A stretch of DNA of 23,294 bases, from contig JARQWU010000167.1 of NCBI GenBank assembly GCA_040182905.1, positions 1 to 23,294 on the forward strand, in the 5' to 3' direction. The position numbers were made by a program, and so were the translations under genes. The DNA comes from Barthelona sp. PAP020 (taxonomy: Eukaryota; Metamonada: BaSk clade). The notes under the pieces were generated by a model. That model was not told where the DNA came from. It searched no databases and saw nothing but the letters and a program-made list of their open reading frames with translations. Shown one piece after another: positions 17,153 to 23,294 of this stretch (positions within the stretch are counted from its first letter, which is position 1; the number at the start of each line of letters is the position of its first letter).

Positions 17153-18628
17153 ATGAAACACGAATATGGATATTTTTCTATTGTTAAGAAGGAAATAAAG
17201 CCGCATAGTGCAGGCTTACTCAAAGATTTTATACCCATCAAAAAAATATCATCAAAATCAAGTCAAAAGAATGAAACCGCAACTTTTTCGCAAAAGATTG
17301 ATGCGTATTTATATTTATTTTCAAACTTTAAAGAGCTTGCATATTGTTTTAACGATGAAATGGATCAAGAGTTTCTGGAAAACATTACATGTTGTCATTA
17401 TTCATATCTTAAAGGCCAAGGAAATGATAATTATTATAATATTCTTTTGAAAAATCCAAAGAATTTTGCTGTCAGTCATTTTCTTCTCACATTAGCATTT
17501 GCAGACACTTTAAACATGAAGAATGCCAATCACGATTATGTGAATTGGTTAATTGAAAAACAAGCAAAAAATTTCAGTTCTCAAATAGAGAATGGATATA
17601 ACGCTGCTTTGAAAGGAGATAAAACCCAACGTATCAAAGCAATGAATAGTTTGGGAAAACTTTTGAATTTTTTTGCCTTTACTCCTCTGATGACTTCGTC
17701 AAAAATTGATAGGACTCGTGTTTCTCATTATGTTAAACAAACTTTTGAGAATATAAATGAAAAGACCACAAAATTGAATCAAGAAACAATTTTTTTAGTG
17801 CCTGTACATGGAAATGCTCATTTGATTTCCAATTACTGTGTAAGTAATGGATTTTTGATGTTTTCAACAAGTATGGCTTTTCATTATATGAGAAGTGCAT
17901 TAAAAAGGCAATTAAATCGTATGATTGAGATTTTGAATGAGCAAAATCTCATTAATTTACGTACTTTTGACTTGATCAGACCTTGTTTACGTGCAATACC
18001 TATGTTTGCCTTAGGAACGAGAATGAAAACAACTGGAGGACAATGGGATGGAGATATTGAATCTTTAACAGCAGAAACTTGTCCTCCTTGTGTCTTTCAG
18101 ATGCTTCAATCATGTCGATATAAGAATACGCTCAAATATGAGGGCAGATCCCAGTTGTTTGGATTTCTCAAAGATATTGGCATATCAGTGGATGAAGCAA
18201 TTAGATTTGCTAAAAACACTATTGGACGAAGAAAACCACAAGAAATGGACCAATATGAATATTTTATCAAACATAAATATGGAAAAATTGGGTCGATGAT
18301 TAACTATCGAGCCCCCAGTTGTCGTGAACTTATTTTTTGTGAAAGACCAAAAGGTGAAGAAATTCATGGATGTCCTTTCAAACATTTGAACGAGAATAGT
18401 TTGAGCATTCTATTAAGGCAATATAATTTGGATTTCACGGGTATTCCTGAAATAATGACTAAATATAAAAATGGAGAGTTTCAACTAGCTTGTGGTCTTT
18501 TGTTGAAGCATGTAAATACTCTTGTTCGCAGTGATTTAGGCATTAATTCACCAATAGATTATATAAATGCAGTTGTTGAAGCTAAAAAAACTGCTCAAAA
18601 GGAAAACAATTTGGATATGGAACAATAA
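17153..18628 (+). CDS. PRIM2: DNA primase large subunit (4Fe-4S)
   Basis: This 491-residue protein matches the usual length of PRIM2/Pri2 (about 500-530). The N-terminal helical domain (about 50-290) contains DEMDQEFLENITCCHYSYLK and FLLTLAFADT. The C-terminal domain carries the iron-sulphur cluster. C310 (in CPPC), C390 (APSC), C407 (HGCPF) and C447 (LACGLL) are spaced 80, 17 and 40 apart, the spacing I know for human PRIM2 (287, 367, 384, 424). Other family marks are GRSQLFGFLKDIGIS, YFIKHKYGKIG and the HGCPFKH motif. The subunit pairs with the small catalytic subunit PRIM1 and with DNA polymerase alpha to start and hand over RNA primers at replication origins and Okazaki fragments. The start is the first ATG, with a stop-rich upstream region. 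The assignment is secure. Confidence 0.96.
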   Translation: MKHEYGYFSIVKKEIKPHSAGLLKDFIPIKKISSKSSQKNETATFSQKIDAYLYLFSNFKELAYCFNDEMDQEFLENITCCHYSYLKGQGNDNYYNILLKNPKNFAVSHFLLTLAFADTLNMKNANHDYVNWLIEKQAKNFSSQIENGYNAALKGDKTQRIKAMNSLGKLLNFFAFTPLMTSSKIDRTRVSHYVKQTFENINEKTTKLNQETIFLVPVHGNAHLISNYCVSNGFLMFSTSMAFHYMRSALKRQLNRMIEILNEQNLINLRTFDLIRPCLRAIPMFALGTRMKTTGGQWDGDIESLTAETCPPCVFQMLQSCRYKNTLKYEGRSQLFGFLKDIGISVDEAIRFAKNTIGRRKPQEMDQYEYFIKHKYGKIGSMINYRAPSCRELIFCERPKGEEIHGCPFKHLNENSLSILLRQYNLDFTGIPEIMTKYKNGEFQLACGLLLKHVNTLVRSDLGINSPIDYINAVVEAKKTAQKENNLDMEQ

Positions 18629-18673
18629 AGTGTAATTTTTTATTTTTCTTCTTGTACGAACCTTTTCCAGAAC

Positions 18674-18697
18674 TTTCCCAAATCAGAGACTGGGAAA
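18674..18697 (+). ncRNA. Perfect 7-bp hairpin in a candidate small RNA
   Basis: TTTCCCA (18674-18680) and TGGGAAA (18691-18697) pair perfectly around a 10-base loop. The 3' side continues into CTCAGTTGACTA. The stem resembles stem-loop III of U1 snRNA (TTTCCCC...GGGAAACTC). TGGGAAACTCAG..GACTA resembles the CR-I segment of eukaryotic RNase P RNA. Neither gene can be completed from the flanks: there is no U1 5' end, and only 45 bp separate it from the primase stop. It is a structured element of unknown identity. Confidence 0.3.
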
Positions 18698-18743
18698 CTC
18701 AGTTGACTAATAAATGATAAACCTTAATCTTTGTTCTTTTCGG

Positions 18744-18779
18744 GGGGTCCACCATTGCTGAAAGGGACCTCTTTTTTTT
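18744..18779 (+). terminator. Hairpin followed by T8, terminator-like
   Basis: GGGGTCC (18744-18750) pairs with GGACCTC (18765-18771), giving seven pairs including one G-U, around a 14-base loop. A run of eight T follows directly (18772-18779). In eukaryotes T runs of this length terminate RNA polymerase III. Together with the upstream hairpin this suggests the 3' end of a short plus-strand transcript lying between the primase gene and 18779. Confidence 0.35.
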
Positions 18780-19052
18780 GAGACCTACTCTTTCAAAGGC
18801 TTTCGTGGGAGAGCTACGCCCTATGCGGGGTGTGAAATACTGCATTACTAATTGCTCAAAAGAGCCTAACGCTCAGATCTCTCTAAAATTTATTCTAATT
18901 GTGCAAGTTTTCTTGCATTCACCGTGGCAGGTCAAAAATTTGGGGGTAGGTTAAGGAAAAGTTCCGTACCTCGAGGGAAAAAGGAAGAATCGGAAAATTT
19001 TGATTGGCCAAAAATAATAGGTTTGTCAACAACGCTCATTTTTTTTTTTTTT
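18780..19052 (+). ncRNA. Candidate structured non-coding RNA gene, probably Pol III
   Basis: This 260-270 base segment is bounded by a T8 run before it and a T14 run at 19039-19052. It contains a possible closing helix of ten pairs (18782-18791 with 18943-18952, including three G-U). Local hairpins lie at 18815-18834 (TACGCCC/GGGTGTG), 18854-18865 (GCTC-AAAA-GAGC) and 18902-18917 (TGCAAG-TTTT-CTTGCA). An interrupted stem lies at 18948-18971 (AGGT..GGAA/TTCC..ACCT). GC content is far above the local background. I compared it from memory with U1-U6, U4atac, U6atac, 5S, SRP, RNase P, RNase MRP, U3 and tRNA signatures and found no convincing match. A GCAGGTCAAAA string resembles part of SRP helix 8, but the GNAR tetraloop is missing. 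Strand and ends are inferred from the T runs. Confidence 0.35.
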
Positions 19053-19844
19053 CCCTTCCAGAAGCATGCAAAAGGAAGTAAACAAAAGAGAATAGGGCAT
19101 TTTCATTTTACACCTTTGAGTCACTTACTCTTTTGAGCACAAGGAATCAAGACTTTTTTGGTTTCTTTCTATTGTTAATAGTGGTTGATTTGCGGCCAGG
19201 TGGCGGGTGATTTAAACAGATGAGTTTTCCCAGTTTTTTGATGATGATTAAAAAAATAAATTTCTTGGACTAATTTTCATCCATCTTATCCATTTCTTAT
19301 CGTGGGAATAGAAACAAAAAGAATTAATAATAAATGATTTTGCTTTTATTTATTTCACTTGAAGGTTGTAACAAACAACCAAATTTAGAGATTTTCATTG
19401 AACAAGTGAAAAAAGAATCTTCAACAAAAGAAAAGTGAAGAGTTGATGAATACATAGAGCACTCCTGCAAGTTCAATTTATGAATCTCCTGAGTAGAAAT
19501 ATGTTAATACCATCACTACATCAACATATCTGTAAAATGAATTGGAACAACGTCTTTGGACAAAAATATTCGAACAAACAACATCACGATGAACAATAAC
19601 AATTTTGTGACATTTTCACAACGTTCAAATCAATATCGAAAGCAAAACTGTACGCATCAAATCGAAAAAGGAAATCTAAAGAAAGAAGAATTCATTGAAA
19701 TATTTTCCACAAACTAGTCTAATTTATCATCGAACTTCATTTTGATAACAACGAAATTAAAATAAAGACCAATTTGAGGAATAAATATCCAAAGAATCCA
19801 AAAAGATCTCTTTTTCATTTTCGTTTTTTTTTATTTCTCAGACA

Positions 19845-20840
19845 ATGATTGTTGACGGTACAGCTAATAAAATCGACCCTAATGTTAAGTATAACATGGA
19901 CCAAGTTGTTGTTCCAGGTGGGTTTGATGTATATGGATTTGGAAATAATGATCGGGCAAAGAAGATGTATTTTGCAGCGCTTGTTGGTAATTTTGAGGTT
20001 GTCAAGCAGTGTATGAAAGCTGGCGTTAATGTGAACAAACAAGGCACGGAAGGAAGGACATCCTTGTTTGGGGCTGCTTTTAACGGACATATGAAGATTG
20101 TTGAATTTTTGTTTGATTTCGGGGCTGATGTTAATTTATGTGTGAATGTTGGTGCTTCTCCATTATTTGTTAGTTGTCAAAATGGTCATCTTGACATTGC
20201 CAAAATGCTCTTGGATTATGGTGCTGATGTTAATTTATGTATGAATGATGGTACTTCTCCATTCTATGTTAGTTGTCAAAACGGTCATCTTGATGTTGTT
20301 AAAATGCTCTTGGATTATGGTGCTGATTTTAATTTGTGTAGGAATGATGGCACTTCTCCATTGTATGCAAGTTGTCATAGTGGTCATCTTGATATTGCTA
20401 AGATGCTTTTAGATTGTCCTAAAATAAACATATATAGTGAAGATATGCTGTTGTTTTTCAACAGATTGTTTACATGTGACGAGGAATGGAAAAGAACCAA
20501 CCAATACCGCATTTTGAGCTGTCCCAACTTGAAGCAACAATTGGAGGATAATAAAGTTGTTGATTTGAAATTTGAGCTTTTGTCCAAATCTGAGTTGATC
20601 GACTTGGTAAAAAATGAGGGCTATCTTATGTCAACACTAGTTGCAATGAATGTAAACAGTATCATCATTCGAGAATTTGTCACTGCTGGAACCTATATGA
20701 ATCAAAGAGATTTTGACATGTCAATCAATTTTTGTTGGGATTTGATTGACATTAATGAAAGAAATGGGGGCAATATGCGTGAGTATATTGATAAAGAGAT
20801 AGAAGATGATGACAGTGATGAGAGTGATGCTGATGATTAA
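19845..20840 (+). CDS. Ankyrin-repeat protein with unique acidic C-terminus (copy 1)
   Basis: A 331-residue protein starts at ATG 19845. Residues 15-40 form a head (KYNMDQVVVPGGFDVYGF) shared with the other ankyrin protein in this window. About five ankyrin repeats follow (42-200) with the family consensus SPLxxSCQNGHLDxAKMLLDYGADVNLC. The last one is degenerate, with KINIYSEDMLL replacing the usual loop. Residues 205-331 have no ankyrin character and no recognised domain. They end in a strongly acidic tail, IEDDDSDESDADD, typical of disordered interaction tails. Ankyrin repeats bind proteins, and the partner here is unknown. The start is preceded by a pyrimidine tract and CAG (TTTTATTTCTCAG-ACA-ATG), which looks like a 3' splice site in the 5' UTR. 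Part of an inverted gene pair with 22072-23271. Confidence 0.88.
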   Translation: MIVDGTANKIDPNVKYNMDQVVVPGGFDVYGFGNNDRAKKMYFAALVGNFEVVKQCMKAGVNVNKQGTEGRTSLFGAAFNGHMKIVEFLFDFGADVNLCVNVGASPLFVSCQNGHLDIAKMLLDYGADVNLCMNDGTSPFYVSCQNGHLDVVKMLLDYGADFNLCRNDGTSPLYASCHSGHLDIAKMLLDCPKINIYSEDMLLFFNRLFTCDEEWKRTNQYRILSCPNLKQQLEDNKVVDLKFELLSKSELIDLVKNEGYLMSTLVAMNVNSIIIREFVTAGTYMNQRDFDMSINFCWDLIDINERNGGNMREYIDKEIEDDDSDESDADD

Positions 20841-21026
20841 TATGATGAGTTTGTCTGGTTACATGTTTATCCAATATATCTTTTGTGAAAAATTTTTTCT
20901 TTGTGTATAAATCATAGTTTGTTTATTTTTTGATTTATCTCTTGGGAAAGGTTTGTTACCGGCTGAGTGACTAAAAGAGGCGTTGGAAAGTATTTTTAGA
21001 GAGTATTGCTCACAATTTATGGTTTA

Positions 21027-21070
21027 TTTCCAAGCAAAGAAGAGCTATGCGTGGGAATGAGGAATTTTGA
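21027..21070 (+). repeat. Degenerate extra copy of the inverted-repeat end
   Basis: TTATTTCCAAGCAAAGAAGAGCTATGCGT here parallels TTATTTTTAGCCAAAGAAGCACTGTGCGT at about 21195-21223, with GA.TGA following in both. This is a directly oriented, diverged copy of the left arm's outer end, about 170 bp upstream. It suggests repeated local duplication. Confidence 0.4.
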
Positions 21071-21211
21071 AAAAATTTCCTATTTGATTGTTAAAATTAC
21101 ATTTCAGTCCCTGCATCTCCTACGGTTTTGATAAAAATTTGGAGAAAGAAATTTTGCTAAGTTTATTTTTTTTATAAATGAGTATGTTTGTTAATTTATT
21201 TTTAGCCAAAG

Positions 21212-21674
21212 AAGCACTGTGCGTATGAGTGAATAAAAAAGAATAGTGTTCATTTGGTTAATGGTTTTTGAGGCCCGATTGATCTATTAAAAACTTTAGA
21301 TTTTCTGAGGTAAAGTTTAAACTTTAAAATTTTGCTTTTGCAAAAATACAAAAAAATAGGAATGAAGAATTTCTCCGGAATTTTCACACTTGATTGGTTC
21401 AGTTGTGGAACAACTAATTATATTTACAAAGAAAGAGTAACTAAAGAAAACATCATTTCCCTAAATCTAGGCCACAGAAAATGTTGGTGCATTTAAGCCT
21501 TACTCATCAAGCATGAATATTTTTGAAAAAGTCATCCATTCGTATTTTTTGGTATTTTAACAAAAGCAAAATTTAAAAGTTTTATTCCTTAGTTTATCAA
21601 AGGATTATTTGGGCCTGGCAAGCTTTTAAAAAATGAACACTATTCCTTTTTATTCACTCATGTGCCCAGTGCTT
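21212..21674. repeat. Long imperfect inverted repeat (foldback element)
   Basis: The outer arms 21212-21255 and 21631-21674 are reverse complements at 40 of 44 positions without gaps. They begin AAGCACTG and end GAATAGTGTTCATTT. Inside them, a weaker match surrounds AGGCCC (21271-21276 and 21611-21616). A second strong block, AAATTTTGCTTTTG with following A-rich bases, occurs at about 21327-21357 and 21543-21574. Weaker similarity continues toward the centre (AATG..GA..TT, CTTGAT). The unpaired middle is roughly 80-100 bp. Two readings fit: the junction of an inverted segmental duplication carrying the ankyrin genes, or a MITE-like foldback element. No convincing target-site duplication is visible and no transposase is present. 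Confidence 0.75.
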
Positions 21675-22071
21675 AGAAATAGAACGATCAAGCAGTATGA
21701 AAAAATTGAAGTTTCAACATTATTTATATGAATAAAAAAAACAATTTATAAATTTACAAAATCAAACACAGAAAACTAATTTCAGGAAATTTCAACAAAT
21801 GGAATGAACAGCTGAAATTCAAACTTAAAGTTAGGACAGGAAAAAGTAAGCATTTGCAACATATATTCCATACCTACTCTCTACATCTCTGCAAAAGAAA
21901 AACCAGAAAGTTTAACCCTCAATAATGAAGATGCAACAGGAATTGCATCAATACAAACACGAAAGATTGCAAGAAGAATAAAAATGCCAATATGAACTAA
22001 AAAATGAGAAAATTGTAAGCGTTGCTTGATAGATTGGCAATATAACAGTGTTTTATGGATGTATGGGTTTG

Positions 22072-23271
22072 TTACACAAACAAAGTTTTGAACCAACTGT
22101 AATACGGTTTCAGAAGCTCTACAATTTGGGAATGACCATTGTCTTTGGCAATATCAATTGGTGTTGATCCATTTGTGATTTTGAGATTTACATTGGCTCC
22201 ATGATCCAAGAGCATTTTGGCAACATCAAGATGTCCATTTTGACAACTGACATGTAATGGAGACCACCCAGTATTCTTGCAAAAATTAACATCAGCCCCA
22301 TAATCCAACAGCATTTTGGCAACATCAAGGTGACCATTTTGACAACTAATTAACAATGGAGAAACACCATTATTATTGCACAAATTAACATCAGCCCTAT
22401 GATCCAAGAGCATTTTAGCAACATCAAGATGACCATTTTGACAACTAATATGTAATGGAGACCACCCATCATTCATACACAAATTAACATCAGCCCCATG
22501 ATCCAAGAGCATTTTGGCAACATCAAGATAACCTTTTTGACAACTGATGAACAATGGAGAAACATTATTATTGAATAAACTGACATCAACCCCATGATCC
22601 AAGAGCATTTGGGCAATATCAAGATGACCTTCTTGACAACTGATGTACAATGGAGAAGCACCATTATTACCACAGAAATTAATATCAGCCCCATGATCTA
22701 AGAGCATTTTGGCAACATTAAGATGACCTTCTTGACAACTAATATGTAATGGAGACAACATATCATTCATACACAAATTAACATCAGCCCCATGATCCAA
22801 GAGCATTTGAGCAACATCAAGATGACCATTGTAACAACTAATATGTAATGGAGACCATCCATCATTCTTACACAAATTAACATCAGCCCCATGATCCAAG
22901 AGCATTTCGGCAACGTCAAGATGACCTTTAAGACAACTGATGTACAATGGAGAAGTACCATCATTCTTACACAAATTAACATCAGCCCCATGATCCAACA
23001 AAAACGCAACAACATTGACATGCCCTTTTAATGCAGCCCCATATAAGGATGTCCTTCCTTCCTTTCCCTGTTTGTTCACATCAACGCCAGCCTTGATACA
23101 CTGTTTGACAACTTCAAGATTACCTTCAAGCGCTGCAAAATAGATCTTCTTTGGATATCCATTATCTTCAAATCCATCCACATCAAACCCATCTGGAACA
23201 ACAACTTGATCCATCTTATACTTAACATATGGGTCAACGTCATTTTCATGTTTCACCATTGTACTCATCAT
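22072..23271 (-). CDS. Ankyrin-repeat protein with eleven repeats (copy 2)
   Basis: A 399-residue protein is read from the ATG at 23269-23271. ATGs at 23268 and 23259 are also in frame, and the frame is still open to the window edge, so the true start could lie at any of these or beyond. The head (KYKMDQVVVPDGFDVDGF) matches copy 1. Eleven ankyrin repeats follow almost to the C-terminus, most of them near-identical 33-residue units of the form SPLHISCQNGHLDVAKMLLDHGADVNLC. The protein ends with a capping repeat, GSTPIDIAKDNGHSQIVELL, and KPYYSWFKTLFV. There is no signal peptide or other domain. It is presumably a protein-binding solenoid with an unknown partner. Against copy 1, it has gained repeats and lacks the unique acidic C-terminus. 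The head and first repeats are so similar at the DNA level that the duplication is recent. Confidence 0.9.
   Translation of the reverse strand: MMSTMVKHENDVDPYVKYKMDQVVVPDGFDVDGFEDNGYPKKIYFAALEGNLEVVKQCIKAGVDVNKQGKEGRTSLYGAALKGHVNVVAFLLDHGADVNLCKNDGTSPLYISCLKGHLDVAEMLLDHGADVNLCKNDGWSPLHISCYNGHLDVAQMLLDHGADVNLCMNDMLSPLHISCQEGHLNVAKMLLDHGADINFCGNNGASPLYISCQEGHLDIAQMLLDHGVDVSLFNNNVSPLFISCQKGYLDVAKMLLDHGADVNLCMNDGWSPLHISCQNGHLDVAKMLLDHRADVNLCNNNGVSPLLISCQNGHLDVAKMLLDYGADVNFCKNTGWSPLHVSCQNGHLDVAKMLLDHGANVNLKITNGSTPIDIAKDNGHSQIVELLKPYYSWFKTLFV
22171..23058 (-). repeat. Nine tandem 99-bp ankyrin-coding repeats
   Basis: Nearly identical 99-bp units encode nine consecutive 33-residue ankyrin repeats; one unit is 96 bp. 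Words such as CATGATCCAAGAGCAT and AAATTAACATCAGCCCCATG recur in almost every unit. Such arrays gain and lose units by unequal exchange, so repeat number here may differ between alleles or be miscounted by short-read assembly. Confidence 0.85.
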
Positions 23272-23294
23272 TTCCAACCCGTTAATCAACAAAT

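Larger units (their letters stand above)
18629..19844. other. 1.2-kb region without a protein gene, with a GC-rich structured island
   Basis: No open frame here has coding character. Between about 18741 and 18970 the base composition rises to roughly 45-50 percent GC, with 52 percent over 18741-18840. The surrounding intergenic DNA is strongly AT-rich. This part contains several perfect hairpins and two long T runs, listed separately. A smaller GC-rich patch lies at 19187-19208. From about 19240 to 19844 the sequence is ordinary AT-rich DNA, presumably the promoter and 5' untranslated region of the ankyrin gene. It ends in a pyrimidine-rich tract and CAG just before the ATG. Confidence 0.6.
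20841..22071. other. 1.2-kb convergent intergenic region with foldback repeat
   Basis: This region lies tail to tail between the two ankyrin genes. No protein gene is supported. It contains the inverted repeat at about 21200-21680 and a degenerate extra copy of its end near 21027-21070. The flanks, 20841-21020 and 21680-21880, are AT-rich and featureless apart from TATAAA/AATAAA-like motifs. From 22071 down to 21881 an out-of-frame reading past the ankyrin stop stays open (see findings). Confidence 0.6.

Noticed and set aside
18713-18762. C/D-box snoRNA (ATGATAA ... CTGA)
   Set aside because: Box C is imperfect, there is no convincing terminal stem, and the putative box D lies inside the loop of a stable hairpin.
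18926-18937. SRP RNA helix 8-like string GCAGGTCAAAA
   Set aside because: The conserved GNAR tetraloop and the opposing strand of the SRP helix 8 internal loop are missing, so a short chance match is more likely.
18955-18975. B-box or RNase MRP-like string around GGAAAAGTTCCGTACCTC
   Set aside because: It lacks the invariant B-box bases (GTTCRA) and sits at the wrong end of the candidate RNA for MRP CR-I.
18924-19136. 70-codon plus-strand open frame over the GC-rich island
   Set aside because: It starts at GTG, includes the T14 run as a phenylalanine stretch and lies on structured, GC-rich sequence. There is no similarity or composition to support a protein.
19071-19139. Weak similarity of AGAGAATAGGGCATTTTCATTT to the inverted-repeat arm
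   Set aside because: Only a few short AT-rich words match and gaps are needed. Not distinguishable from chance.
22171-23058. CRISPR-like or other non-coding tandem array
   Set aside because: The 99-bp periodicity is fully explained by in-frame 33-residue ankyrin repeats in a eukaryotic gene.

Overview
The window looks like a gene-dense, intron-poor, AT-rich nuclear fragment from a ciliated or flagellated protist. Every gene has a single long reading frame. The standard code is in use, with TAA, TGA (3271, 8010) and TAG (8194) all ending genes. Eukaryotic hallmarks are DMC1/RAD51, U2AF small subunit, V-ATPase subunit A, primase large subunit, ARV1 and a SUMO protease. A SAXO-type axonemal microtubule protein argues for cilia. 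A heterolobosean or similar excavate-grade lineage would fit, but the sequence does not settle the species.

Layout. Positions 1-139 hold the 3' end of a DMC1/RAD51 recombinase (+), facing a two-domain cytidine deaminase (165-1106, -) across only 25 bp. Five genes then run together on the minus strand: cytidine deaminase, an LRR protein (1242-2000), U2AF1 (2156-3211), a SAXO-like repeat protein (3271-4653) and a 705-residue coiled-coil protein (4835-6952). Next come a Fes1/Sil1/HspBP1-like ARM protein (7042-8010, +), ARV1 (8194-8844, -), an Ulp1/SENP protease (9407-11374, -), an orphan probable beta-propeller protein (11646-13217, +), V-ATPase subunit A (13425-15242, +), a protein kinase (15545-16843, -) and the primase large subunit (17153-18628, +). 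Intergenic distances here are mostly 60-300 bp. The genes are unrelated housekeeping and ciliary functions, and nothing suggests an operon.

The right-hand 4.7 kb is different. Positions 18629-19844 contain no convincing protein gene but hold a GC-rich, hairpin-rich island punctuated by T8 and T14 runs, which is the best candidate for unannotated structured RNA genes. Two closely related ankyrin-repeat genes follow tail to tail (19845-20840, + and 22072-23271, -). The 1.2 kb between them contains a long imperfect inverted repeat (about 21200-21680). The whole 19.8-23.3 kb segment reads as an inverted duplication in which the two copies have diverged in repeat number and C-terminus.

The most useful leads are the RNA island, the inverted ankyrin locus with its foldback centre, and the SAXO gene, which has regular alternating modules but no in-frame ATG start.
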